The translations under genes were made by a program, and so were the position numbers. Below are positions 9,335-18,356 of a stretch of DNA of 64,000 nt, one piece after another. The stretch's first letter is position 1. Every line of letters starts with the position of its first letter. This DNA comes from SIG672 sp045580325 (GTDB lineage Bacteria > Bacillota > Clostridia > Oscillospirales > CAG-272), in assembly GCA_045580325.1 (NCBI GenBank), contig JAZNNR010000018.1, positions 62,001 to 126,000 on the forward strand, read 5' to 3'. The notes beneath the pieces are model-generated. The model ran no database searches, had not been told where the DNA came from, and was given only the letters and a program-made list of their open reading frames with translations.

Positions 9335-11530
9335 TCAGCTACGGTATTGAATTTCGGTTATTATGTTACTTATGAAGCTTATCATCTTCGTGAAGAGTCC
9401 TGTGAAGAGTGCGCATATGAACATAATTATTGCCATACCACCGATCGTACCAAGAATTGTTGCGATATTCTTTCCGAGCGAGTAGTCGTGCGTTACCATT
9501 GTAGAACAGAAGAGGAGAAGTCCGATCCATACGTAACATACCGATATGATAAGAGTAATGAAGGTTGCTTCTGTATCTGTTACACAGTAGGTAAGAAGTG
9601 TTGTTATAAATATGATAAGCGGGATAGGTGCAAGTGAATAGCAGCTTGCAATAAACACGTCCTTGAGGCTTCCTTCTCCATTGAACAGCGTGGTAAGACA
9701 CCAGTTCGCTATCGTCCAGAGAAGAAGGGGAACGAGAAGTGCGCTGAGCTGCATAATTACGCTCGACATTGAACCTCTCGGGTTGAATATGAACGCTTCG
9801 CCGACTGCCTGATAGGTAAATGCGAGAACCGCAAGTCCGAGCCAAGCAAGTGCTCCGCGAACAGATCCGCGCTTTTCGTGTTTAAGATCCCAGAATCCGT
9901 CAAACGGATGGAATATAAGGTGGAATGCGTAGAAGAATTCTTCTTTGAAGGTCTTTCTTCTTCCCGAAATTGCCGCCTTAGCATTGACCTTAGCGGCAAA
10001 CCTAAAGAGCCAACCTATAAGGAAGATCGCAACCACGGGAACTACGATAATCCAAATAATGTTCTTTTCAACAAAAGCTTTTCTCCAAAGCTTGAATGCT
10101 GCGGAATATCCTACTGTATCATATGCTACCTTATAATATTCCATTGCGGTTTCATAGTCGCCGTTACGGTAATACGCATCACCGAGTCCGATATACGCCG
10201 CGTCAAAGTTGTTGTTTCTCTGAAGAACCGCCTTCCAGTCGTCTATCGACAGCTCGAATTCACGGTTATTGTTGTGCTTAATAGCTGTAAGAAGGAGATC
10301 GCCGTACTCTGTGCGTTTGAAGATCGTGAACGAGTTTGTATGCGCATCGAGTATGAGCATATCACTTCCGTGGTAAGCTATCGAAGAAACCTTATTAAAC
10401 TCACCTGTCTGAGCACCGTTGGTTGTTCCGGGCTTATCTCCGAATGCGAAGAGAAGCTCACCCTGCTTATTGTAGGTGTAGACCTTACTTCTCTTTTCGT
10501 CGATGATAGAATATGTACCTTCTTCACCCATCGCGATAGAAACGATGTCCGAGATACCTGTCGTCTGTCCGAAAGAGGAAGCCGAGGAAGATCTTACAAA
10601 AATTGCAACCTCTCCCATAGGTGCGAAGAATCCGTTTCTCTTCATTATATCATCACCCGAGGTGTTTATCTTCTTAACAGTAGCATAGTCGCCCACTTTA
10701 CTGTAAAGAGCACCCTCTGCGTTTATCGCTTCATCGGGCGGAGGAACCTTGGTTACCCAAAGGAAGCCCTCGTCGTCAATAGTAATATTGTTAAACGGCG
10801 ATGAAATGTTCTTTTCAGAAGCTTCGAGCTGTTCTTGTGTCTGGAAGTTTCTCCAGATAATATCGAAAAGACTGTAAACTGCCTTTGTTGCACCGATATA
10901 TCCGCAGAATTCTCCGTCGTCGTTAAGGGTCATAACGCCCTGATAGAGCTGAGGAGAAACAACGTAAATTCTCTTTGAGCTGCTTACCGCAACCGCCTTG
11001 GGCTTGTAGATCTCGCCTTCTTCAAGAACGTCCGAAGAGGGTTTGTCGAGATGTCTGAGATATTTTCCGTTTGCATCGAAAATAACTATTCTCATATTTT
11101 CGGTATCTGCAACGTAGATATACTTTTCATTTATATATCCGTCATTTCCGTCTGATTCGACACCTTCCCATACGAACACGCCCTGACAGCCGCTGAGAGA
11201 GTCATAAGCGATACCGTTCATATTGGTAAACTGCGAGATCTCAAATTTGAGATTATAGTATTTATCAAGTACTACTACTCTGTTATTGAACGGGTCTGCA
11301 ATATAAATATTGCCGTCGCTGTCCGTCTTAATATCCGAAGGAGAGCTAAGCGGGACAGCAAGACCTATCGTACTTGAATCGATAGTTCTGTACGGAGAAT
11401 ACGCATCGGGAGATATAAGAGATTCACCGTCTATCGAGTAGGTATATGTTGCCGCGTTTGCAATAAAGGGGCAAAGCACCATAACAAGGCAGCATATAAG
11501 TGCAATTCTGGATATAATTACTTTTTTCAC
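9335..11530 (-). CDS. NHL-repeat, TPR and YIP1 membrane protein
   Basis: This 731-residue protein starts with GTG, seven bases after AAGGAGG. A signal peptide (ends near FIANAATYTY) leads into an exported beta-propeller of NHL repeats at about 45-420; typical units are DSDGNIYIADPFNNRVVVLD and YIYVADTENMRIVIFD. A tetratricopeptide pair follows at about 438-475 (GLGDAYYRNGDYETAMEYYK), then one membrane helix (about 490-510) and a YIP1-type domain of about five helices up to the C-terminus. The design, an outside propeller joined to a membrane domain, suggests sensing or scaffolding for the transporter. The next gene's stop-start region overlaps by one base at 9335. No enzyme motif is visible. 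Confidence 0.87.
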   Translation of the reverse strand: MKKVIISRIALICCLVMVLCPFIANAATYTYSIDGESLISPDAYSPYRTIDSSTIGLAVPLSSPSDIKTDSDGNIYIADPFNNRVVVLDKYYNLKFEISQFTNMNGIAYDSLSGCQGVFVWEGVESDGNDGYINEKYIYVADTENMRIVIFDANGKYLRHLDKPSSDVLEEGEIYKPKAVAVSSSKRIYVVSPQLYQGVMTLNDDGEFCGYIGATKAVYSLFDIIWRNFQTQEQLEASEKNISSPFNNITIDDEGFLWVTKVPPPDEAINAEGALYSKVGDYATVKKINTSGDDIMKRNGFFAPMGEVAIFVRSSSASSFGQTTGISDIVSIAMGEEGTYSIIDEKRSKVYTYNKQGELLFAFGDKPGTTNGAQTGEFNKVSSIAYHGSDMLILDAHTNSFTIFKRTEYGDLLLTAIKHNNNREFELSIDDWKAVLQRNNNFDAAYIGLGDAYYRNGDYETAMEYYKVAYDTVGYSAAFKLWRKAFVEKNIIWIIVVPVVAIFLIGWLFRFAAKVNAKAAISGRRKTFKEEFFYAFHLIFHPFDGFWDLKHEKRGSVRGALAWLGLAVLAFTYQAVGEAFIFNPRGSMSSVIMQLSALLVPLLLWTIANWCLTTLFNGEGSLKDVFIASCYSLAPIPLIIFITTLLTYCVTDTEATFITLIISVCYVWIGLLLFCSTMVTHDYSLGKNIATILGTIGGMAIIMFICALFTGLFTKMISFISNIITEIQYRS

Positions 11531-11542
11531 TTTGCTACCTCC

Positions 11543-12424
11543 TTAATCCTTCATACCCGATGTACCCATCGTTTCAATAATGTTACTCTGGCTGATTACG
11601 AATACCATAATCGGTACCATCATCATTACAACTGTTGCAGCAGCGCCTGCACCCGAACGGGTGATACCGCCGCTTACGATCTGGTTGATCGCATAGTTAA
11701 GTGTTTTGAGCTGTTCACTGTAAATGTAGATCGTACTACCTGTGTTCCAAAGGTCCTTGAACGAGTACATGATAAGAGTCAGCCATGCGGGTTTAACCAT
11801 CGGCATCGCGATGACCCAGAATGTCTTAAACTCTCTTGCTCCGTCGATACGGGCACTTTCAAGCACCGCGTCCGAAACCGAGCTTTCCATAAACTGTTTC
11901 ATAAGGTAAAGTCCGAGAGATGAACCCCACGCAGGAACGATGATCGCCCAAACTGTATCGATCATACCGATATACGACATGATAATGAAGCTTGCGAGCG
12001 CTCCAACTGTTGCGTGGAACATCAGCGAAAGAACAACTGTCTGGAAGAGTACGTTCTTACCGGGGAATTTCATCTTTGCAAGTACGTATGCAGCCATCGA
12101 AGCAATAATAAGATGTCCGAACGTACCGCCTACCGAAATAAGCACGGTATTAAATATGTATCTTGAGAAAGGAACCCAGCTCTGACCCATAAGTCTGAAC
12201 AGGTCTCCGAAGTTCTTTCCTGTCGGGTGTATAACGTAGAACTTAGGCGGGAAGTACCAAAGCTCATCAAGAGGTTTCAGTGCTTGCATTATAGTGTAAA
12301 GCATAGGAAGGAACATTACAACTCCCATAATTGCAAGGAAGACGAATATTCCCGTGTCGCCGCCTCTTGAACGGTTGAGCACGACCTTATGCTTTCTTAC
12401 TCTCATTTTCTGTACTTTTGCCAT
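11543..12424 (-). CDS. Carbohydrate ABC transporter permease, MalG-type (pair 1)
   Basis: This 293-residue permease has about six membrane segments and an EAA loop at roughly 187-208 (LESARIDGAREFKTFWVIA). The ATG at 12424 lies one base after the stop of the upstream permease and has an AAGGTGG ribosome site; an in-frame ATG at 12460 would overlap the upstream gene by 35 bases and is less likely. It should form a heterodimer with the upstream MalF-type protein. Together with genes at 3930-5996, the operon encodes two complete permease pairs. Confidence 0.92.
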   Translation of the reverse strand: MAKVQKMRVRKHKVVLNRSRGGDTGIFVFLAIMGVVMFLPMLYTIMQALKPLDELWYFPPKFYVIHPTGKNFGDLFRLMGQSWVPFSRYIFNTVLISVGGTFGHLIIASMAAYVLAKMKFPGKNVLFQTVVLSLMFHATVGALASFIIMSYIGMIDTVWAIIVPAWGSSLGLYLMKQFMESSVSDAVLESARIDGAREFKTFWVIAMPMVKPAWLTLIMYSFKDLWNTGSTIYIYSEQLKTLNYAINQIVSGGITRSGAGAAATVVMMMVPIMVFVISQSNIIETMGTSGMKD

Positions 12425-12425
12425 A

Positions 12426-13394
12426 TCACGTTCCCACCTTCGATAAGAGTTTTTTAACAAGACCGTTTGCTCCGATCATCAGAAGGAAGAGCAGCGTTGC
12501 AATAGCAGATGCGTAACCGATCTCGAAACGTGCGCCGCCGTAGTCGTCAAGGTGGTGCATTATTGTCCATGCGGCATAGTCGGTTGACGGGAATCCGCAA
12601 AGGTCGGTAACGACCGCACCGAATCCGAAGGACTGTGTTATAGCAAGCACCGCACCGAAGAGAAGCTGAGGCTTCATATACGGAAGGGTGATGTACCAAA
12701 GTTCTTGCCATCTGTTTGAAATACCGTCAACTGCGCCTGCCTCATAAAGCGAACGGTCAACAACCTGAAGTCCTGCGATAAAGTTCAGGAAGGCTGTACC
12801 GAGCGAGAGCCAAAGGGCAACTACGATACAAAGGGTCATGATATATTTTGCGTCCGCGAACCAAAGTATCGGTTTGTCGATAATACCCAGGTCGAGAAGA
12901 ACGCCGTTTACGTATCCGTAAGCATCACTTGAAAATGCTGTCTTCCAAATGAGATATACGGAACCACCGATGTTCGGTGCATAGAAGATCAAAGTAACAA
13001 GTGCTCTGAGCTTCGGACCGAGCTCGTTTATAAACCATGCTACACAGAATGAAAGTAGGTATGAAACGGGACCGATTATTGCAGCGAAAATAAGTGTATT
13101 CTTACATGCAGTGATGAACAGGTCATCTGCAAGGAAGAGTCTTGTATAGTTTTCAATTCCTGCCCACTGTGCAGGTTCAAGCATATTAAATCTTGTAAAG
13201 CTGAGTACCAACGATACTAGAACCGGAAGAATGGTAAAGAGGAGGAAGACAAGATAATACGGTGCAAGCATAACGTATGCTACCCAATTATTCTTCATTT
13301 CCTTCCAGGTCCATGCCAGTTTGGACATATCCTTTCTGGCTACCGGTTTTTTAACATCATTGGAGGGTGTTTTTGCTTTTGCTTTTGCTGACAC
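12426..13394 (-). CDS. Sugar ABC transporter permease, MalF-type (pair 1)
   Basis: This 322-residue permease begins with a GTG ten bases after AAGGAG. A basic, Ala/Lys-rich cytoplasmic N-terminus precedes the first helix (about residue 37). The EAA loop is at about 216-240 (LYEAGAVDGISNRWQELWYI). It directly follows the solute-binding protein gene, from which it is separated by a strong hairpin, and it is translationally linked to the MalG-type partner downstream. Confidence 0.92.
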   Translation of the reverse strand: MSAKAKAKTPSNDVKKPVARKDMSKLAWTWKEMKNNWVAYVMLAPYYLVFLLFTILPVLVSLVLSFTRFNMLEPAQWAGIENYTRLFLADDLFITACKNTLIFAAIIGPVSYLLSFCVAWFINELGPKLRALVTLIFYAPNIGGSVYLIWKTAFSSDAYGYVNGVLLDLGIIDKPILWFADAKYIMTLCIVVALWLSLGTAFLNFIAGLQVVDRSLYEAGAVDGISNRWQELWYITLPYMKPQLLFGAVLAITQSFGFGAVVTDLCGFPSTDYAAWTIMHHLDDYGGARFEIGYASAIATLLFLLMIGANGLVKKLLSKVGT

Positions 13395-13428
13395 TTTTTA
13401 ACCACTCCTTAATATTATTTTTGCGCCC

Positions 13429-13452
13429 GGCGGAAGCCGCGTAGCTTCCGCC
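13429..13452 (-). promoter_or_regulatory. Intercistronic hairpin after the binding-protein gene
   Basis: A perfect 9-bp GC-rich stem (GGCGGAAGC with GCTTCCGCC) lies between the binding-protein and permease genes. No T-run follows on the minus strand, so it is more likely an mRNA-stabilising or processing element that lets the binding protein be made in excess than a terminator. Confidence 0.6.
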
Positions 13453-13479
13453 TGCCAAATCTAAAAAACTTATGTCAGT

Positions 13480-16400
13480 TTAGTTCTTCTTTTCAGTATA
13501 GTTAGTACCGAAAGAAACCTCAAAGTATGCCATTCCGAATTCCTGACGTTTTCTTGTAAGCTCCATATTGATATCGTAGATATATTTAAGGAGTTCTTCT
13601 TCTGCGTCTGCACCGGCATTATAAAGTTCGGCATTATAAACTTCGTTGAACGCGAAGGTTACGTAACGGCCGATAATATATCCTCCGGGATATTCTTCAA
13701 CGCCCACGAGGTTGTTCACCTGTCCCATAAGGTTGTTATACTCACTTGTTGTCCAAGAGAGGGACGCGAGCGCTTCTTTATTTGCCGTAGTATGCTTATA
13801 TTCAGAGCCAAAGAGTGCGGTAAGTTCATTTGCGTAGTCTGCCTGAGTTGCTTCAGAAACATACCACTTCATAAACTTCCATGCAAAGTTTGTAAGGTGT
13901 TCAGATCTGTCATCGTCAGCAAGCATAATGATTGCCGAAACGTTTACAACTGCATCGTTGTTTTCGGAAACTGTTCCGTCTTCGTTGTACGTTGTCCACG
14001 CAGGAAGCGGAACGAACTCCCAAAGTCCCTGAATTTCAGTTGCAAATATGCTGAGGTGTGTATATGTTGAGTAAGCCATAATGCCTATCGGAATTTCACC
14101 TGTACGGAAACGGTTAGGGAAATCGTAGATAAGCGGCTGACCAAAGTCTGTAAAGAGTGATGTAAGATACGAGAAGGATGCAAGCGCCTTATTACTGTCG
14201 AAGTTGATTCTTCTACCGTCATCTGCATAACGTGTACCTCCCATCTGATAGAGGAAGAGATCAAGTCCTGCGAGATACGACGGGAATGCGATCTGCATGT
14301 TATTCTCACTGAGAGTATCCATTACAGTTTTCATTTCGTCCCAGGTCTTAGGAACTGTAAGTCCGAGCTCGTTAAGAACGTCCGCGCGGTAGAACATCAT
14401 ATAGAAGTCAAGCGTTTCGGGAAGTCCGTATATTGTCTCGGAGCGAACCTCTTTACCTTTTTCATCAATTCTGAGGTCATAAAGAGTAACGGGAACCCAC
14501 GTTGCAGGTGAGAACCAGCTCTGGAGCTCGTCAAATCCTTCAAATTCGTCAAGCGGCTGAACCGCGCCACGTATAGCCCAGTTGATTACGTCGCCCGCAA
14601 TATGTCCGTGCGATACGTCAGGTCCTACGCCTGCAAGAACCGAAGGAAGAAGCGCACCGGGTGCAACGAGCTTAAGGTCAACGTTTGCTTCTGTATAGTT
14701 CTTTGCAAAATCAGAGTTTATGAGGCTTCTGAGAACCTGTGCCTGGTCGCGTCCGAGCGTTGTCCAAACCTCAATTTTGTTGTTGGGGTCGGAAACAACG
14801 GTAGCACCGAGCTGGCTGTAATCAGACGTAAAGCTCTTGAAGAACTGGCAAATTTCAAACCAGATAGCCTGGAAGAAGTTTGCGTTTGCCTTGGGAAGCT
14901 CTTCACTTCCGGGTGTTCTTACTATAATGTAGTCAAGCTCAAGAGGCTGCTTTGCGCAGTTCTGGATCCAAGAACCGACAGTTCCGAGGTTTTCCTTAAG
15001 GTTATCAACGTTTGCTGCAACCTTGGAATCACTTTCACCCATACGCTCGAGAAGCTGTGCAACAGTTCTGAGTGTCGCGGTGTACGAACCGCCGCTTCCA
15101 ACCTCTTTCTGAAGCTTATCCGCGATGTCGTAAAGCTTCTTTGACTGTGCGAGAAGCTCGTTCATTTCGTTAGGAATAACGTTATAGAAGCCGTAGTCGC
15201 GGTATTTATCGGGGTCAGTACCCGTTATCATAAGGATCTTTACGTATATATCTGTTATCGTATTAAGCGATTCGGTAACATCGAGAAGGATGTCAGCCAT
15301 ATCTCCGAGTCCTGCTTCGAGCTCGATATAGTTTGTTCCCTTTTCGAGATATACCTTATATGTAACGAGTTCTCCGTTCTTATCCTTCTTAGCGCTGTTG
15401 ATGACCGAGGTCTGCCAAGAATCGTCAAAGTTAAATCTAAGGTAGTTTGCTTCTTTAAAAGGAACGATTGCATCTTCGCCGTTATTTATCATGCTCTGTG
15501 TAGCAACACGAATAATACGCGAAGAGAATCCACCTTCGTTTACCGACTGACGGAAACGAAGAACTATTTCATAGAAGCCGCTTTCGTCAACGTTTACAGT
15601 GTAGCGTGCCCACTGTCCGACACCCTGCCACTTTTCACCGCCGTCGCCGCCGATAGCGTTAAGATACTGAATATAGGGCGACTGAGGTTCGTTGATCGAG
15701 CTTGTTCTGTCTGCGAAAGGATATACGGTAGTTTCAGATGTTGCGGTAGGATATTCTGCCTGAAGCTTCAGATAGAAATCTGCAACGTCCTTAGCACCGC
15801 TACTCTCCCAATGCTTAACGTACTCGTCATACGAGAACTCATCTGTTTCGTAGTCGTACGGGAATATCTCAACCTCAAGCAGTACCATAGCTTCGCGCTG
15901 TGCCTGAAGCTGAATGGTATTTCTTCCTGCGGGGAAATAGAACTGAAGAGCTTCGATATGGTATCCCGAAGAGTCGGTAGCAACGTATGTAGAAACCTCG
16001 TCTACCATGATCTTTCCGGGCTTGGATTCATTTCCGTCTATATCGTTTGCAAATACAGGGTAAGCATAAAGTCCTTTTGTATCGGTAAGCTTTTCGCCTG
16101 TTTTCTTGAATGTGAGCGCATTATTTTCAATAGTACGCTCGAGTATGTTGCCTTTAACGTCAACGTATTCGTAAACGATCTTACCGTTATCACTTACATA
16201 GCGGTATATTACGTTTCCGTCCGCGTCAAGCTGATATGTGTCCATATCGTCCTTCCAGACCTTTGTCAAGGTAAGGTAACGCGCTTCGTAGTAAGGAACT
16301 TCCTCGTTGATGTAGAAGGTTCTCTCTATTGAGGTTGCCTTGGATGCTTCCTCAGCGATCGGTACGTACTTGAATTTAACTGCGTACATACCCTCCTTCA

Positions 16401-16758
16401 TATCAAACGGAATATCCCAACCGACTATACCGTCGGAAGGAAGATAGAGTCCCTTATAATCTTTCCCTGCGGAGTCCTTGAACTCGAGGGTTTTAAGTAA
16501 ATCGACGTCAACACTAGTAATATCTTTATTATAGCTTATGATGTCATCACCGGTGAGAATATAGTTTTCTGTACCCTTCTCTACTCCTTCATGCTCAATG
16601 AGGTAATCCTTATATTTGGAAACCTTCAATAACTCAGAAAGAGAAGCAGACTGATAGCCATCGTCTGTTTCGGCTGCCGCAGTAGCAGTACTCGGCACAA
16701 CGAGAACAAGAACAGCGAGCAAAAAAGCTATAATCCTACATTTTTTTGAATAGGCCAT
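13480..16758 (-). CDS. Large extracellular solute-binding protein with N-terminal carbohydrate-binding-like region
   Basis: This 1092-residue exported protein is the first gene of the operon. A signal peptide (to about residue 28, STATAAAE) has no lipobox cysteine, so it is not an ordinary lipoprotein. Residues about 320-500 include a beta-rich module (GQWARYTVNVDESGFYEIVL, then a YIELEAG strand) that resembles a CBM6/35-type carbohydrate-binding module. The C-terminal region, about 660-1060, is a family 1 extracellular solute-binding domain (LGRDQAQVLRSLI, FYRADVLNELGLTVPKTWDEM). It should capture an oligosaccharide and hand it to the permeases. It is more than twice the usual length of about 430 residues. 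GGAGG lies eight bases before the ATG. Confidence 0.9.
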   Translation of the reverse strand: MAYSKKCRIIAFLLAVLVLVVPSTATAAAETDDGYQSASLSELLKVSKYKDYLIEHEGVEKGTENYILTGDDIISYNKDITSVDVDLLKTLEFKDSAGKDYKGLYLPSDGIVGWDIPFDMKEGMYAVKFKYVPIAEEASKATSIERTFYINEEVPYYEARYLTLTKVWKDDMDTYQLDADGNVIYRYVSDNGKIVYEYVDVKGNILERTIENNALTFKKTGEKLTDTKGLYAYPVFANDIDGNESKPGKIMVDEVSTYVATDSSGYHIEALQFYFPAGRNTIQLQAQREAMVLLEVEIFPYDYETDEFSYDEYVKHWESSGAKDVADFYLKLQAEYPTATSETTVYPFADRTSSINEPQSPYIQYLNAIGGDGGEKWQGVGQWARYTVNVDESGFYEIVLRFRQSVNEGGFSSRIIRVATQSMINNGEDAIVPFKEANYLRFNFDDSWQTSVINSAKKDKNGELVTYKVYLEKGTNYIELEAGLGDMADILLDVTESLNTITDIYVKILMITGTDPDKYRDYGFYNVIPNEMNELLAQSKKLYDIADKLQKEVGSGGSYTATLRTVAQLLERMGESDSKVAANVDNLKENLGTVGSWIQNCAKQPLELDYIIVRTPGSEELPKANANFFQAIWFEICQFFKSFTSDYSQLGATVVSDPNNKIEVWTTLGRDQAQVLRSLINSDFAKNYTEANVDLKLVAPGALLPSVLAGVGPDVSHGHIAGDVINWAIRGAVQPLDEFEGFDELQSWFSPATWVPVTLYDLRIDEKGKEVRSETIYGLPETLDFYMMFYRADVLNELGLTVPKTWDEMKTVMDTLSENNMQIAFPSYLAGLDLFLYQMGGTRYADDGRRINFDSNKALASFSYLTSLFTDFGQPLIYDFPNRFRTGEIPIGIMAYSTYTHLSIFATEIQGLWEFVPLPAWTTYNEDGTVSENNDAVVNVSAIIMLADDDRSEHLTNFAWKFMKWYVSEATQADYANELTALFGSEYKHTTANKEALASLSWTTSEYNNLMGQVNNLVGVEEYPGGYIIGRYVTFAFNEVYNAELYNAGADAEEELLKYIYDINMELTRKRQEFGMAYFEVSFGTNYTEKKN

Positions 16759-16875
16759 TAGTTTTTCCTCCTGATAGAAATGGTTTTGCGATTAGTGCAG
16801 ACTTTTTTCCTACTTTTTAACGGATGGTTCTGACTTTTAAGCAGCTTCTCTCATACAAGCCGTAGAAAAACAAAA

Positions 16876-16946
16876 AAATCGCCGACAACGCACAGTTCGC
16901 GCAGGCGTCGCCGCGATTTTTCGAAGTTATATTGTCTGCGAACTGT
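16876..16946 (-). promoter_or_regulatory. Structured leader: candidate pseudoknot with terminator-like stem
   Basis: In the minus-strand transcript, ACAGTTCGCAG (16936-16946) can pair with CTGCGCGAACTGT (16891-16903). The segment between them, AAAAATCGCGGCGAC, can pair with GTCGGCGATTTTT downstream. The order a-b-a'-b' is that of an H-type pseudoknot, or of two competing folds. The second stem runs straight into a T-rich tract, as an intrinsic terminator does. This is consistent with transcription attenuation of the operon; no ligand is suggested by the sequence. Confidence 0.5.
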
Positions 16947-16953
16947 TGTAGAA

Positions 16954-16982
16954 ATAATAACACATTTCTTTAAAATTGTCAA
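16954..16982 (-). promoter_or_regulatory. Sigma-A promoter of the ABC/DUF5696 operon
   Basis: A consensus TTGACA (16977-16982) and TATTAT (16954-16959) are separated by exactly 17 bp on the minus strand. Transcription should start near 16947, just at the start of the structured leader. Confidence 0.85.
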
Positions 16983-17431
16983 GAGACCATTATTTACATA
17001 ATAGGTATAAAAAGTCCGTACACAAGGTAAATATCTCCCTTTTGTACTACTTTTTTCAAGACCGTTTTTTTAAATCATTTTTTCCGAGTGTTCACACTGT
17101 GCCTTGCGTTTCAAATTTCGGATTCAGGTCTTTATCTACTCTTGGGGTTATTTCTCTGAAAATTCGGGAAATTTGGTTTGGTTTTGTCCGTTTTTAGTGT
17201 TTTACAGCATATTATACTCTTTTGGGCATACTGACGAATATTTTAAAAACCTATTTTTTTCATATTTTTTACACTTTAATCATTTGTAAAATTTGCACAA
17301 TTTTCGAGCCTTTTTTTCTACATTTAGACGAAAATCATTTTTTGCAAAATTTCATTGATTTTTTCTATATTTTTTGCTCTTTTTTCTTTATTTTTATCAA
17401 TTTCCTTTGTTATACTTTTTTAATTTTGCTA
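16983..17431. other. AT-rich non-coding stretch
   Basis: About 450 bases of very T-rich sequence lie between divergent promoters. I see no gene, RNA or clear repeat in it. The composition may reflect upstream promoter elements, nucleoid-protein binding or a decayed gene. Confidence 0.5.
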
Positions 17432-17460
17432 TTGACAAATCATACTCGGGGTGTTATAAT
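17432..17460 (+). promoter_or_regulatory. Consensus sigma-A promoter
   Basis: TTGACA (17432-17437) and TATAAT (17455-17460) are separated by 17 bp: a full-consensus promoter for the small helix-turn-helix gene at 17509. Confidence 0.9.
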
Positions 17461-17508
17461 AAAAATACGAACATTTGTTCTTTTATCAGAAAGGAGATTT
17501 TACCCGTA

Positions 17509-17865
17509 ATGTCAAATTGGCTGTTCAAATTTGAAAAATACCGTTCAGACAAAATGCTGCTTGAAACACACAGATCGCATCTGAAAACACTTCTCGATGA
17601 TTATGGATACGCGCGGGAAGACAGCAGGGTCGTGCCTGTAATAAATGCGATTTCCGAACTTGAAATCTCCCTTGAAGATACCGAAAGTCAGCTCGACTCT
17701 TATGTTGCAAGTGCGTCCACTCCGCGCGAAGCCGCAAAACGTGCCGACGAAAAGCTTTTTTTAACCTATCGGTACATTCACAATATGACTATGGAAGAAA
17801 CGGCGGAAGAAATGTGTGTAAGCAGAGATACGGTATACCGCATACGAAGACGTATTGCAAACTAA
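17509..17865 (+). CDS. Small protein with sigma region 4-like helix-turn-helix
   Basis: This 118-residue protein starts at the ATG at 17509, where AAAGGAG lies 12 bases upstream; longer in-frame readings would begin upstream of the promoter. The N-terminal two thirds are a charged, helical, coiled-coil-like region (ISELEISLEDTESQLDSYVA). The C-terminus (SVSRDTVYRIRRRI-like: MCVSRDTVYRIRRRIAN) is a recognition helix as in sigma region 4 or phage ArpU/RinA-type regulators, preceded by a MTMEETAEEM helix. It probably regulates transcription; targets unknown. It lies between the AT-rich region and the trpB leader, with its own strong promoter. Confidence 0.82.
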   Translation: MSNWLFKFEKYRSDKMLLETHRSHLKTLLDDYGYAREDSRVVPVINAISELEISLEDTESQLDSYVASASTPREAAKRADEKLFLTYRYIHNMTMEETAEEMCVSRDTVYRIRRRIAN

Positions 17866-17926
17866 CCTTTTTAACCCATTTTAGCTTTAAACAGCTCAAA
17901 TATTTTCATTTTTCTTTTAAATCTAC

Positions 17927-17955
17927 TTGACAAAATGCTCACTTGGTGCTACAAT
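17927..17955 (+). promoter_or_regulatory. Sigma-A promoter of the trpB transcript
   Basis: TTGACA (17927-17932) and TACAAT (17950-17955) are 17 bp apart. Transcription should start near 17962, at the beginning of the T-box leader. Confidence 0.87.
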
Positions 17956-17961
17956 TAACTA

Positions 17962-18246
17962 AACCGCTGACGAAGAGATAACGTCGGTAGCGCACTCACA
18001 GAGAGTCGGGGATGCTGGGATCCCGACAGAAAGCGGACCTGCAAATGGACTTCCGAGGGCTTTGACGATAGCGTATTCATACGATTTATACGAAGGTAGT
18101 CAAGGACGGGCGCTCCCGTTACAGAGTACAGATGTATCACGCATCTACAAAGGCGGACGCTTCGTGCGTCAATCAAGGTGGCACCGCGAATCAAATGCAA
18201 GCATTTATTCGTCCTTGACAGAACACCCCTTCTGTCAAGGATTTTT
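17962..18246 (+). promoter_or_regulatory. T-box leader, probably tryptophan-specific
   Basis: The leader carries the conserved T-box AAGGTGGCACCGCG (18175-18188), which pairs with the free acceptor end of uncharged tRNA. The Stem I region before it has a TGG triplet at 18046-18048 within GCAAATGGAC, well placed to be the specifier codon read by tRNA-Trp. A terminator stem, TCCTTGACAGAA with TTCTGTCAAGGA (18212-18241), ends in TTTTTT and would be prevented by binding of uncharged tRNA. The gene downstream is trpB, which supports tryptophan specificity. The exact specifier position is inferred, not modelled. Confidence 0.93.
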
Positions 18247-18356
18247 TATTTACGGAGCTGAAATTTATGATCTTACTTACAAAACGATGGCGAAAGCCAA
18301 ATTTTAAGAAGCATTTTTGAACTTTAACTTGTTAATAATGAAAGGAATTTTATATT

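Noticed and set aside
12425..12460. Longer N-terminus for the permease starting at 12460
   Set aside because: It would overlap the upstream gene by 35 bases and lacks its own ribosome site; the ATG at 12424 has one.
13394..13480. Terminator between binding-protein and first permease genes
   Set aside because: The hairpin is strong but no T-run follows on the transcribed strand, so termination is unlikely; it is kept as a processing or stability element.
16983..17431. Origin of replication or phage remnant in the T-rich stretch
   Set aside because: There are no clustered DnaA boxes, no dnaA/dnaN genes and no phage gene. Only base composition is unusual.
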